Program-made: the position numbers and the translations under genes | In this document: positions 1 through 7,503 of the stretch, one piece after another | Layout of the letters: each line of letters opens with the position of its first letter | Numbering within the stretch: the first letter of the stretch is position 1 | Source: Ferruginibacter sp. | GTDB taxonomy: Bacteria > Bacteroidota > Bacteroidia > Chitinophagales > Chitinophagaceae | Reading direction: 5' to 3' | Length of the DNA: 35,658 nucleotides | Assembly (NCBI GenBank): GCA_030157685.1 | Contig: JAOAUI010000451.1 | Location: 1 to 35,658 of the forward strand | Notes under the pieces: generated by a model | What the model was told of the DNA's origin: nothing | Database searches by the model: none | Seen by the model: only the letters and a program-made list of their open reading frames with translations

Positions 1-2
1 TG

Positions 3-788
3 GCGAAGTTGCGGGATACTTTTTTACTGGCAGGCGGACAAAGGTTTGACGGCAGATATAATCCGCATGGTCCTGATCATGGTCCCGGGTTTAAACAGGA
101 GTACAGCAATGAAATCAGGAAATTCACCATTGAATATGATAAGGAAACTCCGGGTATAAAAAATTATTCAGCAATTAATGACAGTGTCAATCTTCACCGC
201 AGAGATTATAATTTAGTGCCGCAGGTATTTAAAAATGATGAACTGGGCTTCACCATGTTTTCAGGCGTTTTTCAATACAACCAGGATGTTCCGTTTACCA
301 ACTTTGTTGATATAGCAGGTGGAACTTATAAAGTGAATACTGGTTTTGAGCAGAAATTCAGTCACTATCATACTGCGGTAATGCCCATTTATGATAGAGC
401 TGCCGCTTCTATGTACTCTGTCTTTTTTGGCGGTATAGCCAGGTATTATCCCGATAAAAATGGTAAAACTATAGATAATAAAGATGTACCTTTTACCAAA
501 ACAATCAGCGTTGTTATCAGAAAAGATGAAAAGGAGGAGGAGATTTTTTTACCGGTACAAATGCCCGGCTATTTGGGTGCAGCTGCCGAATTTATTTTTA
601 TGCCCGATACCAGGATGTATATGGAGGGAATTGCTGATGCCGGTTCTGTGCAGAACGAAGAAAATTTCGTTGGGTATATTGTAGGCGGTATTAACAGCAG
701 CGTAAATAATATTTTCTTTGATAATACCGGGAATGAAAGCAAGGCAAATGGCAAAATCATCAAAGTGTATATGAAGAGAATGAAATAA
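3..788 (+). CDS. C-terminal part of a hypothetical, possibly kelch/beta-propeller-like protein (5' end outside window)
   Basis: The frame stays open upstream of the listed TTG start to the window edge. Ends in MKRMK*. Has repeated 'GG..Y' and 'F.GG' beta-rich segments. Confidence 0.5.
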   Translation, partial: AKLRDTFLLAGGQRFDGRYNPHGPDHGPGFKQEYSNEIRKFTIEYDKETPGIKNYSAINDSVNLHRRDYNLVPQVFKNDELGFTMFSGVFQYNQDVPFTNFVDIAGGTYKVNTGFEQKFSHYHTAVMPIYDRAAASMYSVFFGGIARYYPDKNGKTIDNKDVPFTKTISVVIRKDEKEEEIFLPVQMPGYLGAAAEFIFMPDTRMYMEGIADAGSVQNEENFVGYIVGGINSSVNNIFFDNTGNESKANGKIIKVYMKRMK

Positions 789-830
789 AGCCAGGCCAAT
801 AAGTATCAAACCAGAAACAGCATCAGCAAT

Positions 831-932
831 ATGAAGAAGTGGCCGGCATGGTTGAAATTACTGACAGTATGCATCTTTTGTGTGTTACTGGTTTGGGCAG
901 TTGTTGTGATAATCGGAAAGGCAACGGTTTAG
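831..932 (+). CDS. putative 33-aa single-pass membrane micropeptide
   Basis: ATG...TAG encodes MKKWPAWLKLLTVCIFCVLLVWAVVVIIGKATV: basic N-terminus followed by one hydrophobic helix. Below the ORF-track size cutoff. Confidence 0.35.
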   Translation: MKKWPAWLKLLTVCIFCVLLVWAVVVIIGKATV

Positions 933-937
933 TGATT

Positions 938-953
938 TGTAATAAATGTTACA
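938..953. promoter_or_regulatory. putative Crp/Fnr-family operator, TGTAATAAATGTTACA
   Basis: Near-perfect 16-bp inverted repeat. Same motif at 1406, 4106 and 4584. Ends 21 nt before TAATTTAC (975-982), a 4/6 match to TAnnTTTG. Confidence 0.65.
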
Positions 954-999
954 GAGCATTAACCGACAATTGTTTAATTTACTTTTAAAATTATTTAGT

Positions 1000-1209
1000 A
1001 TGAAAAAGAATATGGGTAACACAGACCGCATTATACGCCTGCTGCTGGCAGCGGTTGTAGCAGTTTTATATTTTACCAATGTCATCACCGGTACGTTGGG
1101 CATTGTATTGCTTTTGGTAGCAGGCGTATTTGTATTAACAAGCCTCATAAGCTTTTGCCCGCTTTATACTTTAATAGGCTTAAATACCTGCCCGGCTAAA
1201 AAGAAATAA
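1000..1209 (+). CDS. DUF2892-like (YgaP-type transmembrane domain) small membrane protein
   Basis: Internal ATG at 1000 gives MKKNMGNTDRIIRLLLAAVVAVLYFTNVITGTLGIVLLLVAGVFVLTSLISFCPLYTLIGLNTCPAKKK, typical DUF2892 ('N.G..DR..R', 'FCPLY...G..TC'). Confidence 0.8.
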   Translation: MKKNMGNTDRIIRLLLAAVVAVLYFTNVITGTLGIVLLLVAGVFVLTSLISFCPLYTLIGLNTCPAKKK

Positions 1210-1405
1210 AGTTGTAGCCGCAATTGAAATACTAATTGCCGGTTTATTTGTCCCGTGTTTTTGTAACGCCTTAATAGATTGTTATTTCGGGTATGTGCCT
1301 GTATTTTAATAATCATCCTGCCTGTTCTTTCTCCAAAATTCGTAATATGCTTTCTGCATGAGCAACATCATATTGCTGTATGAGGCTTATCATAGTTGGG
1401 TATTA

Positions 1406-1421
1406 TGTGATATAAGTTACA
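1406..1421. promoter_or_regulatory. putative Crp/Fnr-family operator, TGTGATATAAGTTACA
   Basis: Fits TGTAAC-N4-GTTACA with changes in the left arm. Ends 21 nt before CAATTTTG (1443-1450), a 5/6 match to TAnnTTTG. Confidence 0.6.
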
Positions 1422-1484
1422 ATGCCGCAGTTTTTTTTGGCACAATTTTGAGTTGTAATTAGATTATCAACTTAAAAAAATGTT

Positions 1485-1940
1485 ATGGAAACCGCTTATC
1501 ATTACGAAGTAAAAGTGAATTGGGAAGCCGACAGAAAAGGCTCAATGAGTTCTCCCGTTTTAAATACAAAAATAGAAGTGGCAACGCCACCTGAATTTCC
1601 AAAGGGCATGCCGGGCATCTGGTCTCCCGAGCATTTGCTGGTAGCTGCAGTTAACAGTTGCCTGATGACAACCTTCCTGGCCATTGCAGAAAACTTCAAA
1701 TTCGATTTTATAGATTTTGAAAGTAATGCCAATGGTACACTTGAAAAAGTGGATGGAAAATTTATGATGAGCGAAGTTATCCTGTCTCCGGTGTTAACCA
1801 TTGCCCCTGATGCAGATAAAGAGAAAGCCATCCGTATCCTGGAAAAATCAGAAGCAGCCTGCCTGATTTCTAATTCTGTAAAAGCAAAAATTGTTTTTAA
1901 GCCCGAAATTAAAATAACTGAACTGGTAGAACCAGTTTAA
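1485..1940 (+). CDS. OsmC family protein
   Basis: SPEHLLVAAVNSCLMTTF and C-terminal SEAACLISNSVKAKI motifs typical of the OsmC/Ohr fold. Confidence 0.85.
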   Translation: METAYHYEVKVNWEADRKGSMSSPVLNTKIEVATPPEFPKGMPGIWSPEHLLVAAVNSCLMTTFLAIAENFKFDFIDFESNANGTLEKVDGKFMMSEVILSPVLTIAPDADKEKAIRILEKSEAACLISNSVKAKIVFKPEIKITELVEPV

Positions 1941-1952
1941 AAACTAACTTAT

Positions 1953-3188
1953 ATGAAACACATTGTAATCTTGGGAGCCGGAACAGCAGGAACCATGATG
2001 GCCAATCACCTGCATCACCAGTTAAAACATCCCGATTGGGAAATAACCATTATTGATGAACGGGAAGAACACCATTATCAACCTGGTTATCTTTTTTTGC
2101 CTTTTGATATTTATGCACCGGAAGATATTATCAAGACAATTGAAGAGTTTATACCAAAGGATGTAAAACTGGTTAAAAATAAAATCAACCGCATTTTACC
2201 TGCCGATAATAAAATAGAACTTACCGGCGGCGATGAGATTGCGTATGATAAACTGATCATTGCAACAGGCGCTAAAATTGCTCCGGAAGAAACCGAAGGT
2301 ATGAAAGGAGCAGAATGGCAGAAATCTGTTTTTGATTTTTACACTTTTGAAGGATCTCTTGCTTTGAGAAACAAACTGAGGGATTGGGAAGGTGGTAAAC
2401 TGGTTGTTCATATTACAGAGATGCCTATTAAATGCCCGGTAGCACCTTTGGAGTTTGCTTTTTTGGCCGATTCTTTTTTCAAACACAAACACATGCGTGA
2501 CAAAGTGGAGATCACTTATGTAACCCCATTAAGCGGTGCATTTACAAAACCAAAAGCTACCGAAGCGCTTGAACATTTATTGCATGAAAAAGGCATCAAC
2601 ATAGAACCTGATTTCGCCATAGAAAAAGTTGATAATGAAAGGAAAGAAATTGTGGATTATGGCGGCAAAGTAATTCCCTTTGATTTGCTGGTAACTGTAC
2701 CCACCAATAAAGGAGATGAATTAATGGAAAGATCAGGCATGGGCGATGATTTGAATTATGTGCCTACCAATAAAGCCACCCTGCAATCCAAAGACTATAC
2801 AAATATTTTTGTTTTAGGCGATGCCAGTAATATACCTGCTTCCAAAGCCGGTTCTGTGGCCCACTTTGAAGCAGAAATATTAACAGATAACATTCTTCGC
2901 TTTGTACATGGCGAGCCTTTGAAAGAAGAATTTGACGGACATGCAAACTGCTTTATCGAAACCGGTAATGGCAAAGCACTGCTGATAGATTTTAATTATA
3001 CCCATGAACCGGTTGAAGGAAGTTTCCCATTTCCTGGTATTGGCCCTTTGCGCTTATTAAAAGAAAGCCGGATGAATCATATGGGCAAACTGGCTTTCAG
3101 GTGGATATACTGGAACGTATTATTGAAAGGAACACATATTCCATTTGTATCAGCAACGATGTCTGAAAAAGGAAAACATTATGCTTAA
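1953..3188 (+). CDS. sulfide:quinone oxidoreductase-like FAD-dependent NAD(P)/FAD oxidoreductase
   Basis: N-terminal GAGTAGTMMANHL Rossmann motif, IIATGAKIAPEE, FVLGDASNIPASKAG. Cys in IKCPVAPLEF and ANCFIETG at positions expected for the SQR redox disulfide. Confidence 0.8.
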   Translation: MKHIVILGAGTAGTMMANHLHHQLKHPDWEITIIDEREEHHYQPGYLFLPFDIYAPEDIIKTIEEFIPKDVKLVKNKINRILPADNKIELTGGDEIAYDKLIIATGAKIAPEETEGMKGAEWQKSVFDFYTFEGSLALRNKLRDWEGGKLVVHITEMPIKCPVAPLEFAFLADSFFKHKHMRDKVEITYVTPLSGAFTKPKATEALEHLLHEKGINIEPDFAIEKVDNERKEIVDYGGKVIPFDLLVTVPTNKGDELMERSGMGDDLNYVPTNKATLQSKDYTNIFVLGDASNIPASKAGSVAHFEAEILTDNILRFVHGEPLKEEFDGHANCFIETGNGKALLIDFNYTHEPVEGSFPFPGIGPLRLLKESRMNHMGKLAFRWIYWNVLLKGTHIPFVSATMSEKGKHYA

Positions 3189-3216
3189 TTTTTTTAAATC
3201 TTTAAAATAAAAAATC

Positions 3217-3525
3217 ATGGAAAAGATAATAGCAGGTAAAAACATTACCGTAAATGAAGAAGGATACTTAACAGACTTTAGCCAATGGGATGAACAAGTA
3301 GGTGAAGCCCTTGCAGCAGAAGCCAACATTCCTTTAAGCGCAAGGCATTGGGAAATATTAAAGTATCTGCAAAACGAACAAAAAAACCAGGTTGCGCTCA
3401 GCATCAGGCGTATTGGTAAAAGCGGTGTAACTGATATCAAGGAGTTCTACCAGTTATTTCCAAATGCACCTTTAAAAACCGCAACAAAAATTGCCGGCAT
3501 ACCAAAGCCCGCCAGTTGTATTTAA
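3217..3525 (+). CDS. TusE/DsrC/DsvC family sulfur carrier protein
   Basis: DEEGYL-like NEEGYLTDFSQWDEQVGEALA, LSARHWEILKYL, and C-terminal AGIPKPASCI with conserved penultimate Cys. Confidence 0.9.
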   Translation: MEKIIAGKNITVNEEGYLTDFSQWDEQVGEALAAEANIPLSARHWEILKYLQNEQKNQVALSIRRIGKSGVTDIKEFYQLFPNAPLKTATKIAGIPKPASCI

Positions 3526-3545
3526 TCAATTAAAATTTGTCAATT

Positions 3546-4028
3546 ATGAGTGAAAATAACGGAGCAATAAAAAAGATGATGATCATCTTATCAAAAGGAA
3601 CATTGGAAAATGTATATGCTGCTTTTGTATTGGCCAACGGAGCCCGTATGGAAGGAATTGAGTCTGAAATATTTTTTACTTTTTTCGGACTTGAAGCAGT
3701 TCATAAAAAGAAACTGGAACACCTGCATGTAGCCACAGTAGGAAATCCGGCTATGCACATGCCAACCATGCTGGGAGGTTTACCGGGTATGGAGGCGCTG
3801 GCAAGCAGCATGATGAAAAAGGAAATGGAAAAAATTGATATGCCGGATGTACATGAGTTTTTAGATATACTGACCGCTTCAGGTGTTAAATTATGGGCAT
3901 GTAAACTGGCGATGGATATGTTTCATTACAAGAAGGAAGATTTATATGAAGGCGTTGATGCAGTTATTACCGTAGGCGATTTTTATAAACAAAGCCAGGG
4001 CGAAGGTGTGCATATGCTGTTTGTATAA
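3546..4028 (+). CDS. DsrE/DsrF/DrsH-like (DsrE2) family protein
   Basis: Internal ATG at 3546. Segments MMIILSKGTLENVYAAFVLANGA, GLEAV, GVKLWACKLAMDMF (conserved Cys), AVITVGDF. Confidence 0.85.
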   Translation: MSENNGAIKKMMIILSKGTLENVYAAFVLANGARMEGIESEIFFTFFGLEAVHKKKLEHLHVATVGNPAMHMPTMLGGLPGMEALASSMMKKEMEKIDMPDVHEFLDILTASGVKLWACKLAMDMFHYKKEDLYEGVDAVITVGDFYKQSQGEGVHMLFV

Positions 4029-4076
4029 ACAGGAATATGTAAGACCTGGATTACGGTTTAAATTCAGTTTAGATAC

Positions 4077-4102
4077 AAAGAGCAGCTGCGGCTGCTCTTT
4101 TA
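4077..4102 (+). terminator. intrinsic terminator after the OsmC-SQR-TusE-DsrE2 operon
   Basis: AAAGAGCAGC-TGCG-GCTGCTCTTTT: perfect 10-bp stem with T-run. Confidence 0.75.
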
Positions 4103-4105
4103 GTT

Positions 4106-4121
4106 TGTAACAAATGTTGCC
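4106..4121. promoter_or_regulatory. putative Crp/Fnr-family operator, TGTAACAAATGTTGCC (degenerate right arm)
   Basis: Matches the TGTAAC-N4-GTTACA family. Lies 21 nt before TTGCTTAG (4143-4150, 4/6 match to TAnnTTTG). Confidence 0.5.
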
Positions 4122-4171
4122 GATATTTATGTTATTTTCAGCTTGCTTAGTTCACTTATTAAATACTAAAT

Positions 4172-4492
4172 ATGAACACTCAAACAAACAATAATATCAA
4201 TAAAGACCTCATTCTGCGGGAGCGGCTGGCGTTACAAAGAACATCCATGAGCAACGATACAACGCTCTTATCTTTTATAAGAACGGCATTGTATTTCTCA
4301 ATTGCAGGCATGTCGGTTAATACACTGTTAAAGGTAAACTACGGGTTATGGATCGAAATTGTTTTTTGGGCAATATCGTTATGCATCTTAACAATCGGAA
4401 TTATAAAATACTTCAGGCAAAAACAAAGCCTGCGGGACAGTGAAAAACACATTGGAGATTATAAACTGAATTGGGAAGCAGATGATGAATAA
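4172..4492 (+). CDS. DUF202 (YidH-like) membrane protein
   Basis: ILRERLALQRTSMSNDTTLLSFIRTALYFSIAGMS, followed by a hydrophobic helix pair. Confidence 0.8.
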   Translation: MNTQTNNNINKDLILRERLALQRTSMSNDTTLLSFIRTALYFSIAGMSVNTLLKVNYGLWIEIVFWAISLCILTIGIIKYFRQKQSLRDSEKHIGDYKLNWEADDE

Positions 4493-4583
4493 GCTGGTTT
4501 TATTGAAAATAAGCACACTTTTAATTCCCCGTATCTTTATTAAATAAGCCTGTTACCGGCGTCGACAGGATATCCTGCTCATA

Positions 4584-4599
4584 TGTAACCTTTGTTACT
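4584..4599. promoter_or_regulatory. putative Crp/Fnr-family operator, TGTAACCTTTGTTACT
   Basis: Inverted repeat GTAAC-N4-GTTAC. Ends exactly 21 nt before a perfect -7 element TACATTTG (4621-4628). Confidence 0.7.
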
Positions 4600-4620
4600 T
4601 AAATACCGCATTAGTGCATT

Positions 4621-4628
4621 TACATTTG
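4621..4628 (+). promoter_or_regulatory. Bacteroidetes-type -7 promoter element TACATTTG
   Basis: Perfect TAnnTTTG match, 18 nt before the ATG at 4647. Confidence 0.55.
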
Positions 4629-4646
4629 CATTAATAAATTGAAACC

Positions 4647-4883
4647 ATGAAACAGACTATTCTTTCAAACTGGACATTAATGAGGTTCCTGCGCCTGGCA
4701 ATGGGTATTGCCATATTGGTGCAGGCTGTAATTGCAAAAGATATGCTGTTTGCTTTTGCAGGCATTGTATTTACAGCAATGCCGGTTTTTAATGTTGGAT
4801 GTTGCGGTACGACTGGCTGTGCTGCTCCGCCTAAAAAAAATCAGGATGCAACAAAAGATATTATTTATGAAGAAGTGGTTTAA
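4647..4883 (+). CDS. DUF2892-like small membrane protein with Cys-rich C-terminus
   Basis: MRFLRLAMGIAILVQAVIAKDMLFAFAGIVFTAMPVFNVGCCGTTGCAAPPKK. Confidence 0.7.
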   Translation: MKQTILSNWTLMRFLRLAMGIAILVQAVIAKDMLFAFAGIVFTAMPVFNVGCCGTTGCAAPPKKNQDATKDIIYEEVV

Positions 4884-5103
4884 AAATAATGCACTGTATT
4901 TTATTGGTGCTGCCGTTGGCGCCCTTGCAGGATATGTTTACTGGCAACAGGTTGGTTGTGCATCCGGCACCTGCATGATCACATCCAAACCAATTAACAG
5001 TACCCTTTACGGAGCTATGATGGGTTCTTTGTTGTTTGGCATTTTTAAAAAAGAAAAGAAAAAAGAAATTATAAAAGAAGGAGAAAATAATCATGACATT
5101 TAA
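4867..5103 (+). CDS. small membrane protein, DUF6132-like (GC.SGTC motif)
   Basis: ATG at 4867 gives MKKWFKNNALYFIGAAVGALAGYVYWQQVGCASGTCMITSKPINSTLYGAMMGSLLFGIF... Overlaps the preceding and following genes (translational coupling). Confidence 0.65.
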   Translation: MKKWFKNNALYFIGAAVGALAGYVYWQQVGCASGTCMITSKPINSTLYGAMMGSLLFGIFKKEKKKEIIKEGENNHDI

Positions 5104-5389
5104 CGAGATCATAAATGCTGACAAACCGGTACTGGTTGATTTTTTTGCAGAATGGTGCGGACCCTGCAAAATGATGGCACCCATTCTTAAAGATGTAAAA
5201 AAAGAAGTTGGGGAAGCTGTTACCATTATTAAGGTTGATGTAGATAAAAGCCCGCAGGCCGCACAGGAATACCAGGTGCAGGGTGTACCCACACTGATAC
5301 TTTTTAAAAATGGCAAACCGCTTTGGAGACAAAGTGGAGTAGTGCCCAAAGCAGGGTTGGTTGGCGTAATAAAAAAATTCACAGTTTAA
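5093..5389 (+). CDS. thioredoxin family protein
   Basis: VLVDFFAEWCGPCKMMAPIL active site, VQGVPTLILFKNGK cis-Pro loop. Confidence 0.95.
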   Translation: MTFNEIINADKPVLVDFFAEWCGPCKMMAPILKDVKKEVGEAVTIIKVDVDKSPQAAQEYQVQGVPTLILFKNGKPLWRQSGVVPKAGLVGVIKKFTV

Positions 5390-5400
5390 AAAATAAAAAA

Positions 5401-5712
5401 ATGAACATTTTACAACAGTTATTTGGTAGTGGTCCCAAAGTAGATATTAAAGCCACCATTGCAGAAGGCGCTTTTTTAGTAGATGTAAGATCACCCGGGG
5501 AATTTAATTCAGGCCATGTAAAAGGATCGGTAAATATTCCATTAGACAGCATTACACATCAGCTGGCAAAATTTAAAAACAAAAAAAATATTATTGTATT
5601 TTGTAGAAGTGGTAACAGAAGCAGCATGGCAAAATCTATCCTTGAACAGAATGGATTTACCAACGTGGTAAACGGCGGTACATGGAATAATGTAAACCAG
5701 TATGTACAATGA
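5401..5712 (+). CDS. cytoplasmic rhodanese-like domain protein
   Basis: FLVDVRSPGEFNSGHVKGSVNIPL, active-site loop FCRSGNRS. Confidence 0.93.
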   Translation: MNILQQLFGSGPKVDIKATIAEGAFLVDVRSPGEFNSGHVKGSVNIPLDSITHQLAKFKNKKNIIVFCRSGNRSSMAKSILEQNGFTNVVNGGTWNNVNQYVQ

Positions 5713-6071
5713 AATACTTTAAATTGAGCCTTGTTGCAGTTACGCTGATGTTTGGTTTGTTGTCATGCACAAATGGCAATGAGGAATCAGGTACAACTGA
5801 AGCAAAACCCGCCGATACTGCCATTGCAAAAACAATTATTGTGGATGTAAGAACTATTGAGGAATGGGAAAATGATGGCCATGCAAATTGCAGCGTTAAC
5901 TATCCTTTAGCCGACCTGGATAAAAAAATAGAAGGACTAAAAGCCTATGATAAGATTGTTTTAGTTTGCCGCAGTGGCAGCAGGGCCGGTGTGGCCAAGG
6001 AAATGCTTGAACAGGCCGGGATTAAAAACGTTGAAAACAAAGGAGCCTGGCAGAATATTAACTGTAAGTAG
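5709..6071 (+). CDS. exported lipoprotein rhodanese
   Basis: Signal peptide with lipobox FGLLSC, IIVDVRTIEEWENDGHANCSVNYPL, VCRSGSRAG. ATGA overlap with upstream gene. Confidence 0.9.
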   Translation: MKYFKLSLVAVTLMFGLLSCTNGNEESGTTEAKPADTAIAKTIIVDVRTIEEWENDGHANCSVNYPLADLDKKIEGLKAYDKIVLVCRSGSRAGVAKEMLEQAGIKNVENKGAWQNINCK

Positions 6072-6095
6072 TTTAAAATTTGTAATTTAAAATTT

Positions 6096-6935
6096 ATGGA
6101 AAGTTTAAAAATACTGATACCAACAGATTTCTCTGTGCAGGCTGAGTTTGCTTACCTGATGGTAAAAAAACTGGAAGAAAAAACTCCCACCGAAATTCAC
6201 TTTCTGCATGTGCTGGATGTGCCGGATACGGTAACCATGGATGAAGGTGGCAATATTCAAACCTGCGGCGAAATTGATGTGAACTATGTAATAACGCAGA
6301 AAGAAATTGCAGAGCGAAAGCTTGCCAATCTTAAAATATTGTATGGCAGCCATATTCAAACAAACCTGGTATTGGGAAAACTTACTGATGCTATTATAAA
6401 TTTTTCGGAGGCCAATCATTTTGATATGATTGTAATGGGTACCAAAGGTGCCTGGGGTATTAAAGAAAAACTTTCGGGTTCCGAAACACAAATTATTGCA
6501 CGCAGATCAAAAACGCCGCTGCTTTCATTAATGTGCGACCGTTCCGACCTGGTCATCAAAAATATATTACTCGTACACAATTTCAGTAACCCGGCAACGG
6601 AAGACCTGAAGCTGATGCATAAACTGATTGGTGCATTTGGTACAAAACTTCACCTGCTGCAGATTACTTCCGGAAATGTGGATGCAGAAAAAACAACCGT
6701 TGAAAGCAACATGAAAAAATTTGCAGCGCTCAACAATATTGAAAATTTCGAATGCCATTTAATAAATGATAAAGATGTTGAGAACGGCGTTATTCATTTT
6801 AACCAGATGATTAATATGGATATTATTTGTATAGGAACGCATGGCAAGGGAGGCGTTTTTCACCAAAGTGCAACTGAAAAACTGATCAACCATTTATTCA
6901 AACCCATTATTTCATTTCAACTAAACAATCAATAA
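6096..6935 (+). CDS. universal stress protein (tandem UspA domains)
   Basis: ILIPTDFSVQAEFAY, DMIVMGTKGA, second domain ending DIICIGTHGKGGVFH. Confidence 0.88.
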   Translation: MESLKILIPTDFSVQAEFAYLMVKKLEEKTPTEIHFLHVLDVPDTVTMDEGGNIQTCGEIDVNYVITQKEIAERKLANLKILYGSHIQTNLVLGKLTDAIINFSEANHFDMIVMGTKGAWGIKEKLSGSETQIIARRSKTPLLSLMCDRSDLVIKNILLVHNFSNPATEDLKLMHKLIGAFGTKLHLLQITSGNVDAEKTTVESNMKKFAALNNIENFECHLINDKDVENGVIHFNQMINMDIICIGTHGKGGVFHQSATEKLINHLFKPIISFQLNNQ

Positions 6936-6941
6936 AAAAAT

Positions 6942-7499
6942 ATGAGAGAGTTGATTACACAAACCTGGTCCTGGTGGTTTTCGGGAGCCATGATAGCAGG
7001 TATCATGTTTTTTCTTTTGTACTTCGGGCAGTCATTTGGTTTTTCTTCTAATTTAAGAACCATTTGCGCTGCTGCAGGAGCAGGCAAAAAAACAAAATTC
7101 TTCGATTTTAAATGGAAAACCCAGATATGGAATTTAGTGTTTTTAGTTGGTGCTATTATCGGCGGTTTTATTGCAAAACAATTTATGTCAACAGATCTGC
7201 CTGTTCAGATTTCTACAGATACCATCAGCGATTTAGCAAAGTTGGGTATTGCAGCGCCGGCATCTTTACAACCTGCAGAGTTATTTAGCCTGGATGCAAT
7301 ACTTTCTGTAAAAGGTTTTTTGGTATTGGCCATGGGCGGGTTGATGGTGGGCTTTGGCTCCCGTTATGCAGGTGGTTGTACTTCAGGTCATGCTATCAGT
7401 GGTTTATCCGATCTGCAGGTTCCTTCTCTAATTGCGGTAGTTGGGTTTTTTATTGGCGGACTGGCAATGACATTTTTAATTCTCCCTTTAATATTTTAA
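6942..7499 (+). CDS. YeeE/YedE family (sulfur-compound transporter) half-protein A
   Basis: MGGLMVGFGSRYAGGCTSGHAISGLSDLQ signature plus several TM helices. Confidence 0.85.
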   Translation: MRELITQTWSWWFSGAMIAGIMFFLLYFGQSFGFSSNLRTICAAAGAGKKTKFFDFKWKTQIWNLVFLVGAIIGGFIAKQFMSTDLPVQISTDTISDLAKLGIAAPASLQPAELFSLDAILSVKGFLVLAMGGLMVGFGSRYAGGCTSGHAISGLSDLQVPSLIAVVGFFIGGLAMTFLILPLIF

Positions 7500-7503
7500 T
7501 CAG

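Noticed and set aside
1262-1277. TGTAACGCCTTAATAG as another Crp/Fnr operator
   Set aside because: Only the left half-site matches, and no suitable gene start follows at the expected spacing.
4566-4577. CAGGATATCCTG perfect 12-bp palindrome upstream of the 4584 operator
   Set aside because: Single occurrence, short, no T-run or second copy; could be chance. Not strong enough to call a second operator.
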